From a virus, in IMG/VR virus record IMGVR_UViG_3300037042_001751, positions 1 through 33,080 of that record: a stretch of 33,080 nucleotides of DNA. The stretch is one strand, 5' to 3'. Made by a program: the position numbers and the translations under genes. How positions within the stretch are numbered: position 1 is the stretch's first letter; the number at the start of each line of letters is the position of its first letter. The notes under the pieces were generated by a model. It had not been told where the DNA came from. It searched no databases and saw only the letters and a program-made list of their open reading frames with translations. Of the stretch, positions 27,696 through 33,080 are shown piece by piece.

Positions 27696-29767
27696 TGGCG
27701 CGTATTTCAAAAGAGCAGCAATTAGCGAATATCCATGCACAGGCTAAATCCGATTTTGACCGGATTCAGTCTGCATTACGCCCAGAGCGTAAACAGTGCT
27801 TGGAAGATCGCCGTTTCTATTCTATTGCAGGCGCACAATGGGAAGGCGCACTCGGTGAGCAGTTTGAAAACAAATTGAAATTGGAAGTGAACAAAGTTCA
27901 CCTTGCAATTATCAAGATTTTCAACGAGTACCGAAATAACCGCATTACGGTGGATTTTGTTGCTAAGGATGGCAGCAAGAACGACAAACTGGCCGACGTG
28001 TGTGACGGGCTTTACCGAGCAGACGAGCAAGACAGCGGGGCAGAAGAAGCCTACGACAATGCTTTTGAAGAAGCGGTCGCCGGTGGGTTTGGTGCGTGGC
28101 GTCTCCGTGCTGAATATGAGGACGAAGAAGACGAGGACGACGACTATCAGCGGATCCGCATCGAGCCTATTTTCGATGCTGATTCGTCTGTGTTCTTTGA
28201 CCTGGATGCAAAGCGGCAAGACAAGTCGGACGCAAAATACTGCTACGTTCTAAATTCTATGACTCCCCAGGCTTACGAAGCCGAATATGGGGACAATCCA
28301 TCATCGTGGCCAAAGGACATTAGTTCGTCTGAGTTCGATTGGGCAACACCAGATGTTGTCTATGTCGCTGAGTATTACCGTGTCGAAGAAGTGTACGAAA
28401 CCGTTAAGGTGTTTGAGGATATCGACGGGAAAGAGCAGCGTTACACCGAAGAAGAATTGGAAGATGACGAAGAATTGCGAATGATGCTAGAGGCAACAGG
28501 CGCAAAGGAGGTCAAGTCTAAGAAGGTGAAGCGTCGCAAGGTTCATAAGTATTTGATGAGCGGCAGTGGCATTGTCGAGGATTGTGGATACATTGCTGGC
28601 AAGTGCATTCCGATCGTTCCGGTGTACGGTAAACGGTGGTTCGTGGACAATATCGAGCGGTGCATGGGTCACGTACGCATGGCAAAAGATGCACAGCGTC
28701 TGAAGAATATGCAGCTGTCAAAACTCGGTGAGCTGTCTGCATACAGCGGCATGGAAAAACCTATTTTCACGCCAGAGCAAATGGCGGGTCATCAAGCGAT
28801 GTGGTCAGAAGATAACATCAAGAACTACCCATATTTGCTCATTAACCCGATGACTGACGCAAACGGGCAGATTGTACCCAGTGGTCCTTTGGGTATGAAG
28901 CAGTCGCCAAATATTCCGCCTGCCATGGCTGCACTTTTGCAAGTGACAGAATCGGACATGCAGGAGATTTTGAGCAGCAACCCATCGGGCGAAAAGATGG
29001 TGTCGAACATTTCTGGCAAGGCCGTAGAGATGATTCAGCAGCGCCTCGACATGCACGCTTATATCTATATGTCGAACATGGCGAAGGCTATTAAGCGGTC
29101 TGGTGAGATCTGGTTGAGCATGGCTCGCGATGTGTTTATCGAGGAAGGCCGCAGCGTCAAGACGATGGAGGAAGCCGGGTCGGTTTCTAGCGTCAAATTG
29201 ATGACTCCGAACATTGACCAAGAAACTGGCGAGGTTATTTTCGAGAATGACCTAACCAATGCCAAATTTGATGTGGCGGTGGATGTTGGGCCAACAAGCA
29301 GCAGCAAGAAAGCTGCAACCGTTCGCGCGCTCACAGGCATGATGCAAGTCGCCCAGGATCCTGAGACGCTTCAAGTATTGGGCGCAATGGCGATGATGAA
29401 TATGGAAGGCGAAGGCATTGCAGACGTGCGCTCATTCTTCCGTCGCAGACTAGTCAACATGGGCGTGGTCAGGCCGACAGAAGAAGAAATGATGCAGATG
29501 CAGGAACAGGCCGCAAATGCCCAGCCAGACCCGCAGACGCAATACATGATGGCAGCAGCAGAGCAAGCCAGTGCAGAAGCCGCCAAAGCCCGTGCCGATA
29601 CAGTTTGGACAGTTGCCAAGGCGGAGGAAACACAAGCCAAGACTATGAAGACAATTTCAGAGATTGACGAAATTGACCAGCGTCAGGCATTGCAGGTTAT
29701 CGACAGATTTGGTGCGGCATTACAACCGCAGCAGCAGCAACCACAACAGGGGCAACCCCTGATGTGA
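27695..29767 (+). CDS. P22 gp1-like portal protein
   Basis: A 690-residue protein (P22 gp1 is 725). The start MARISKEQQLANIHAQAKSD, the Asp-Arg-Arg-Phe-Tyr segment, the Val-Asn-Lys-Val-His-Leu-Ala-Ile stretch, the Arg-Asn-Asn-Arg-Ile-Thr-Val-Asp-Phe motif and the Gly-Gly-Phe-Gly-Ala-Trp-Arg-Leu are those of the P22 portal family. An acidic stretch (Asp-Glu-Glu-Asp-Glu-Asp-Asp-Asp) falls in the wing region. The C-terminal 100 residues are Ala/Gln/Glu-rich helices ending in a Gln run, like the barrel of P22 gp1. It forms the dodecameric ring at one vertex that carries the terminase motor and later the gp4/gp10 tail. It follows terminase in the usual order. Confidence 0.95.
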   Translation: MARISKEQQLANIHAQAKSDFDRIQSALRPERKQCLEDRRFYSIAGAQWEGALGEQFENKLKLEVNKVHLAIIKIFNEYRNNRITVDFVAKDGSKNDKLADVCDGLYRADEQDSGAEEAYDNAFEEAVAGGFGAWRLRAEYEDEEDEDDDYQRIRIEPIFDADSSVFFDLDAKRQDKSDAKYCYVLNSMTPQAYEAEYGDNPSSWPKDISSSEFDWATPDVVYVAEYYRVEEVYETVKVFEDIDGKEQRYTEEELEDDEELRMMLEATGAKEVKSKKVKRRKVHKYLMSGSGIVEDCGYIAGKCIPIVPVYGKRWFVDNIERCMGHVRMAKDAQRLKNMQLSKLGELSAYSGMEKPIFTPEQMAGHQAMWSEDNIKNYPYLLINPMTDANGQIVPSGPLGMKQSPNIPPAMAALLQVTESDMQEILSSNPSGEKMVSNISGKAVEMIQQRLDMHAYIYMSNMAKAIKRSGEIWLSMARDVFIEEGRSVKTMEEAGSVSSVKLMTPNIDQETGEVIFENDLTNAKFDVAVDVGPTSSSKKAATVRALTGMMQVAQDPETLQVLGAMAMMNMEGEGIADVRSFFRRRLVNMGVVRPTEEEMMQMQEQAANAQPDPQTQYMMAAAEQASAEAAKARADTVWTVAKAEETQAKTMKTISEIDEIDQRQALQVIDRFGAALQPQQQQPQQGQPLM

Positions 29768-29778
29768 TTTAAGGTTTC

Positions 29779-29798
29779 CACTCGGCCTTAATCGAGTG
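29779..29798 (+). other. Hairpin between portal and scaffold
   Basis: CACTCG (29779-29784) and CGAGTG (29793-29798) form a 6-bp stem with an 8-base loop; no T-run follows, so read-through is expected. It may protect the transcript or adjust scaffold expression. Confidence 0.5.
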
Positions 29799-29814
29799 AG
29801 TTTATGGGGTTAAT

Positions 29815-30726
29815 ATGAATGTAAAAACGGCAGTAAATGGAGAAAGCGAAAACCAGACTCAAGCGGAAACGCAAGATGAAAACATTATTGTCACGAGTGC
29901 TGACGATGGTGAGCGTGTCGAAAATGTCGATGAAACGGTGTCCGACAGCCAAGACGAAGCAGGCCAAGATGCAGCAAATGATGATGATGAGGTTGTCGTA
30001 AGTATCGGTGAGGAATCGCCGCCTCAAGAGGAAAAGGAACCTGCACCAGAATGGGTGCGTGAACTTCGCAAGAGTTACCGAGAATTGCAGCGTGAGAAAC
30101 GCGAGCTGGAAGCAAGGCTAACGACAAGTCAAAAAGCGGAAGAAAAGCCGCTATCGCTTGGCGCAAAACCTACGCTTGAACAGTTTGATTATGACGCCGA
30201 GCAATTTGAGGTAGCACTTGAGCGGTGGTACGAAAACAAGCGCAAAGTTCAAGAGCAAGACAATGCCAAAAAAGCCGAGCAACAAAAGGCAGAGCAAGAC
30301 TGGCAGAACACGCTTAAGAATTATGGCAGCTTGAAATCGCAGCTCAAAGTGAAGGATTATGACGACGCCGAGCATGTTGTCCTTGAGTCTCTTAATGAGA
30401 CAAAACAAGGAATCATTTTGCACGGCGCAAAAAATCCCGCGCTTGTTGTTTACGCATTGGGTAAAAACCCGCAAAAGGTGAAGGAGCTTGCCTCTATTGA
30501 TGACCCCGTTAAATTTGCTATCGCTATTGGTGGATTGGAAAAAGAATTGAAGGTAACAAGCCGAAAGACCGCATCCCCTCCCCCGCCGGAATCTAAAGTG
30601 CGTGGAAGCGCACCAATTTCTGGAGCGGTAGATTCAACCCTTGAACGACTCAGAGAGGAAGCCGCTCGTTCTGGCGATCACAGCAAAGTGTTCGCATACA
30701 AGCAGCAACTCAAACGGAAATCTTAA
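29815..30726 (+). CDS. Scaffolding protein (P22 gp8-like)
   Basis: A 303-residue, highly charged helical protein, the same length as P22 gp8. It has an acidic, disordered N-terminus (Glu/Asp/Asn-rich to about residue 85), a coiled-coil-like stretch (WVRELRKSYRELQREKRELE), a Tyr-Asp-Ala-Glu-Gln-Phe-Glu segment, and a basic C-terminus (SKVFAYKQQLKRKS), which in P22 is the coat-binding helix-turn-helix. It directs procapsid assembly, includes portal and ejection proteins, then exits. It sits between the portal and coat genes as in P22. The ATG follows GGGGT. Confidence 0.85.
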   Translation: MNVKTAVNGESENQTQAETQDENIIVTSADDGERVENVDETVSDSQDEAGQDAANDDDEVVVSIGEESPPQEEKEPAPEWVRELRKSYRELQREKRELEARLTTSQKAEEKPLSLGAKPTLEQFDYDAEQFEVALERWYENKRKVQEQDNAKKAEQQKAEQDWQNTLKNYGSLKSQLKVKDYDDAEHVVLESLNETKQGIILHGAKNPALVVYALGKNPQKVKELASIDDPVKFAIAIGGLEKELKVTSRKTASPPPPESKVRGSAPISGAVDSTLERLREEAARSGDHSKVFAYKQQLKRKS

Positions 30727-30747
30727 CTTTTAAATTTGGAGTAAATT

Positions 30748-32016
30748 ATGCCTAACGCATTTAGTAAAGAAGAACGCGTCGCCTTTGAAAACATCCTCGA
30801 AGGCTTTAACGATGCACTGGTGCTGTCCAAAAACGTCAGCATCTACAACACCGACCAGACCATGATGGAGCGGACTAACAACGTTGTATGGCGTCCTATG
30901 CCGTACATCGCTCAGTCTTTCGCTGGCACCAACATGACTAGTAACTTCAAGGATATGACCCAGTTGTCGGTTCCTGCGACGATCGGCTTTGGTCGCTCTG
31001 TTCCATGGGCGATGACTGCAACAGAATTGCGCGATGCTCTGCAAGAGCAGCGCCTGGGCGATGCAGCAAAACAGAAGCTGGCTTCTGATATCAACGTGTC
31101 TTTGATGTCTGTCGCCGCCAACCAAGGCACTTTGGTTGTTAAGCGTACCGCAGCCGCATCTGGTTTTGACGATATCGCCGCCGCTGATGCTCTGATGAAT
31201 GAATCTGGTGTTCAGCAGTTCGACCGTTTCTGCGCTCTGTCCAGCCGTGACTACAACAACATGGCAAGTAACTTGGCAAACCGCGCAAACATGGTCGGCA
31301 AGCCCACCACCGCATACGAGCGCGCTTACGTCGGCAATATCGCTGGCTTTGAAACGTTCAAAATGGACTACGCTAACTCGCTGGCCGTCCGCGCTGGTGT
31401 GACAGTGACTGTAAACGGTGCAAACCAGTTCTACACTCCAAAAGCCACTAGCACAGCCGGCACTGGCGAGACGAACAACGTAGACAACCGTTTCCAAAAC
31501 ATCAACATCACCGTGACATCTGGCACCGTGAAAGTTGGCGATGCGTTTACGATTCTGGGCGTGAACAACGTCAATGCAATCACCAAAGGCGATACCGGCC
31601 AACTGAAAACCTTCCGCATTACCGCAATCGTCACCGGCGCTGGTGGTACTGGCACAGTTCAGATTAGCCCCCCGATTATTTCCGGTGGCGGTGCAACTGA
31701 CGCTGAACTGCAGTACAAAAACTGCACGGCGACCCCCGCAGCAGGCGCAGCGATCACTTTCTTGAACACCGCAACCGCCAGCGTGAATCCTTTCTGGCAA
31801 AAAGACGCGCTGGAGATTCTGCCGGGTCGTTATGCTGTTCCTGAGAGTGCTGGTGCAGACGTTATGCGTGGAACGACAGACCAAGGCCTGGAACTGGTGA
31901 TGACGAAGCAATTCGACATCAACACGCTTCAGACTAAATTCCGTCTGGATACTCTGTATGGCGTTGTGAACAAGCAGCCAGAAATGTCCGGCATTATCCT
32001 GTTCGGTCAACCTTAA
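30748..32016 (+). CDS. Major coat protein (P22 gp5-like, HK97 fold with inserted domain)
   Basis: A 422-residue protein (P22 coat is 430) starting MPNAFSKEERVAFENILEGF and with the Met-Met-Glu-Arg-Thr-Asn-Asn-Val-Val-Trp-Arg-Pro, Ser-Val-Pro-Trp-Ala-Met and Phe-Lys-Met-Asp-Tyr-Ala segments characteristic of the P22 coat family. Residues about 220-345 are beta-rich (AGVTVTVNGANQFYTPKATS and ITVTSGTVKVGDAFTILGVN), corresponding to the telokin-like insertion domain. The C-terminus (ALEILPGRYAVPESAGADVM) restores the HK97 core. It builds the T=7-like capsid shell around the scaffold. GGAG precedes the ATG, and a strong terminator follows the stop. Confidence 0.95.
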   Translation: MPNAFSKEERVAFENILEGFNDALVLSKNVSIYNTDQTMMERTNNVVWRPMPYIAQSFAGTNMTSNFKDMTQLSVPATIGFGRSVPWAMTATELRDALQEQRLGDAAKQKLASDINVSLMSVAANQGTLVVKRTAAASGFDDIAAADALMNESGVQQFDRFCALSSRDYNNMASNLANRANMVGKPTTAYERAYVGNIAGFETFKMDYANSLAVRAGVTVTVNGANQFYTPKATSTAGTGETNNVDNRFQNINITVTSGTVKVGDAFTILGVNNVNAITKGDTGQLKTFRITAIVTGAGGTGTVQISPPIISGGGATDAELQYKNCTATPAAGAAITFLNTATASVNPFWQKDALEILPGRYAVPESAGADVMRGTTDQGLELVMTKQFDINTLQTKFRLDTLYGVVNKQPEMSGIILFGQP

Positions 32017-32031
32017 TTGGTGAAATAAAAG

Positions 32032-32059
32032 AGAGGGGATTAAGTTCCCCTCTTTTTTT
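32032..32059 (+). terminator. Strong rho-independent terminator after coat
   Basis: AGAGGGGA (32032-32039), loop TTAAGT, TCCCCTCT (32046-32053), then TTTTTT. A perfect 8-bp GC-containing stem and six T make this a textbook intrinsic terminator. It lies 16 bases after the coat stop and would lower transcription into the tail genes. Confidence 0.92.
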
Positions 32060-32073
32060 ACTTGGAGTTGAAA

Positions 32074-32235
32074 ATGCCATTAAAAAAAGGCTATTCACAG
32101 AAAAGCATTTCGTCTAATATCAGCAAAGAAATGAAATCAGGAAAGCCGCAAAAGCAGGCTGTCGCAATTGCACTTAATGTTGCGCGTGAAGCCGCAAAGA
32201 AGGCAGGCAAGAAAATGAAAGGCAAGTTTAAATGA
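32074..32235 (+). CDS. DUF6496-like small basic protein
   Basis: A 53-residue Lys-rich protein ([20 protein letters not shown], then [14 protein letters not shown]) matching the DUF6496 pattern known from many phages and environmental sequences, where it is short and very basic. GGAG precedes the ATG by six bases. It overlaps the next gene by ATGA. Its function is unknown, although the charge suggests DNA or acidic-protein contact. It is the first gene after the coat terminator. Confidence 0.8.
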   Translation: MPLKKGYSQKSISSNISKEMKSGKPQKQAVAIALNVAREAAKKAGKKMKGKFK

Positions 32236-32486
32236 GTCCGGCACCGACAACAATGCTTTATAAACTCGGGTCAATGCTCGATGTTGATGGCACAAAAGTT
32301 GATTATCTGATTGTTGACGATTCGAGTTTGGCGCAGACAATTGCAGATGGTTGGCATGTAAGCCTTCAAGAACTGATTGCAAAAGCACAATCAAAAGATG
32401 AACCAGTTAAAGATGAGGAAATCGCCTCAGACGAGCCAGAAGCAAAGCGCCGAGGCCGCCCACCTAAAGCAAGCGCAGAAGGTTGA
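32232..32486 (+). CDS. Small protein with C-terminal AT-hook
   Basis: An 84-residue protein ([20 protein letters not shown]). The first 55 residues look like a small globular domain with a Trp-His-Val-Ser-Leu-Gln-Glu-Leu helix; residues 56-70 are acidic; the end has Lys-Arg-Arg-Gly-Arg-Pro-Pro-Lys, an AT-hook core that binds the minor groove. It starts at an ATGA overlap and lies just before the gp4-like gene. A role in the packaged-DNA/neck environment is possible, but the family is not recognised. Confidence 0.65.
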   Translation: MSPAPTTMLYKLGSMLDVDGTKVDYLIVDDSSLAQTIADGWHVSLQELIAKAQSKDEPVKDEEIASDEPEAKRRGRPPKASAEG

Positions 32487-32491
32487 TTGTC

Positions 32492-32968
32492 ATGGGCTGG
32501 ACTAAGCGACAATTGATAGAGCAGGCTTTCGATGAGATCGGCCTTGCTCCATATGTTTTTGACCTAACCGCAGACCAGCTAGAAAGTGCTTTGCGCCGAT
32601 TGGATTCGCTGGCCGCTACTTGGAATGGCAAGGGGATTAGAATCGGCTATCCGCTTACATCAAGCCCGCAGAATAGCGATATTGACACCGATACCAATAT
32701 CCCGGACATGGCAGCAGAAGCTTTGTTTCTTGCCCTTGCAAACCGTATTGCGCCATCCTACGGCAAGGTCGTTTCTCCAGAAACCAAAGCAAATGCGAAA
32801 ATGGCCTACGATGCGCTTTTGAACAAATTTGCAGTGCCGCCAGAAATGGAAATCCCGGGTGGCTTCCCAATTGGCGCGGGGTACAAGTCTTATTCCGTTG
32901 GTGAGCCGTTTGCTCCGGTGGTGGATAAATTACTCGTTGGCGATGACTCAGCCCTCGATTTTATGTAA
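32492..32968 (+). CDS. P22 gp4-like tail accessory (head completion) protein
   Basis: A 158-residue protein (P22 gp4 is 166) starting MGWTKRQLIEQAFDEIGLAP with the Phe-Asp-Leu-Thr-Ala-Asp-Gln-Leu, Leu-Asp-Ser-Leu-Ala-Ala-Thr-Trp-Asn-Gly-Lys-Gly-Ile-Arg-Ile-Gly-Tyr segments, the signature of the gp4 family. In P22, gp4 binds below the portal and receives gp10; it also has muramidase-like activity in some reports. The ATG at 32492 is nine bases past a GAAGG site; the TTG at 32483 is less likely. Its last codons and stop are repeated at positions 1-12. Confidence 0.9.
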   Translation: MGWTKRQLIEQAFDEIGLAPYVFDLTADQLESALRRLDSLAATWNGKGIRIGYPLTSSPQNSDIDTDTNIPDMAAEALFLALANRIAPSYGKVVSPETKANAKMAYDALLNKFAVPPEMEIPGGFPIGAGYKSYSVGEPFAPVVDKLLVGDDSALDFM

Positions 32969-33080
32969 GGTGTCACAATGACAACTATCAATCAATTAAG
33001 TGCGCTTGATTCGGTTTCTGCCGGTGACCAAGTGCCAGTATTCAGCACAAACAACGGTGACACTAGACGCGTTCCTATGT
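32957..33080. repeat. Terminal redundancy, right copy
   Basis: Matches 1-124 except for GG at 33056-33057 against CC at 100-101, which changes codon 27 of the next gene from Pro to Gly. It marks the point where the circular map closes. Confidence 0.9.
32978..33080 (+). CDS. Partial second copy of the 151-residue virion protein
   Basis: The first 34 codons of the gene at 22-477, cut by the end of the window. It is the same gene seen again because of the overlap. Codon 27 reads Gly (GGT) here, the form I recall in relatives. The gp4-like gene ends nine bases upstream. Confidence 0.85.
   Translation, partial: MTTINQLSALDSVSAGDQVPVFSTNNGDTRRVPM

Noticed and set aside
32068-32096. Promoter TTGAAA ... 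TATTCA just after the coat terminator
   Set aside because: The -10 box is weak, and the element would start within the DUF6496-like coding region.
1-33080. tRNA genes, integrase, attachment site and insertion sequences
   Set aside because: No cloverleaf-like segment, tyrosine or serine recombinase, att-like duplicated site or transposase was recognised by reading both strands. A profile search could still reveal a divergent one.

Overview
The window is an essentially complete genome of a P22/Sf6-like short-tailed (podovirus) phage. The first 124 bases return at the end (1-124 = 32957-33080) with a two-base difference, as expected when a circular or circularly permuted, headful-packaged genome of about 32,956 bp is written out linearly. 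Base composition looks roughly balanced. The M15 peptidase, outer-surface tailspike and Bet/YqaJ recombination pair indicate a Gram-negative, probably proteobacterial host; the genus cannot be read from the sequence.

Rightward (+) block, taken around the circle. A compact control region (about 21265-21660) holds two fully overlapping opposed promoters, a 59-residue Cro-like regulator and a third promoter. Then come a zinc-ribbon protein, a replication initiator containing iteron-like repeats (probable origin), a helicase-loader-like protein, RusA, a Gp49-like protein, a DUF6378-like protein and a 42-residue secreted peptide. The packaging and head genes follow: small terminase, large terminase (interrupted by an intein), portal, scaffold and coat, with a strong terminator after coat. 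After it come a DUF6496-like basic protein, an AT-hook-tailed protein and the gp4-like tail adaptor, which runs into the start of the window. The window then continues with virion proteins, the gp10-like stabiliser, a GNAT-like protein, the three ejection proteins (gp7/gp20/gp16-like) and a P22-type tailspike with four carbohydrate-binding-like repeats and a helical domain. The block ends with an exported HNH protein, a YiiX-like cysteine peptidase, a membrane/coiled-coil protein, an M15 endolysin and a 3TM holin.

Leftward (-) block (21265 down to 15097). It is transcribed from the opposing promoter and holds Bet/RecT recombinase, YqaJ-type exonuclease, a MazG-like protein and a tandem winged-helix protein. 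A second promoter candidate then precedes about ten small, mostly unknown, translationally coupled accessory genes, including a Gly/Tyr/Asp repeat protein and a 16-codon micro-ORF. The block ends at a hairpin/T-run terminator facing the holin. I see no integrase and no CI-like repressor.

The most unusual feature is in the large terminase. A canonical intein (C161 to H492-N493, next residue Cys) interrupts the gene just before Walker B. The DNA between its splicing halves also encodes, in the +1 frame, a zinc-finger/HNH endonuclease with regularly spaced cysteine pairs, and both frames stay open for several hundred bases. No stretch over 300 bases lacks a gene; the only notable non-coding stretches are the convergent hairpin zone (14992-15096), 18292-18366, the control region (21266-21383 and 21564-21657) and 23799-23895.
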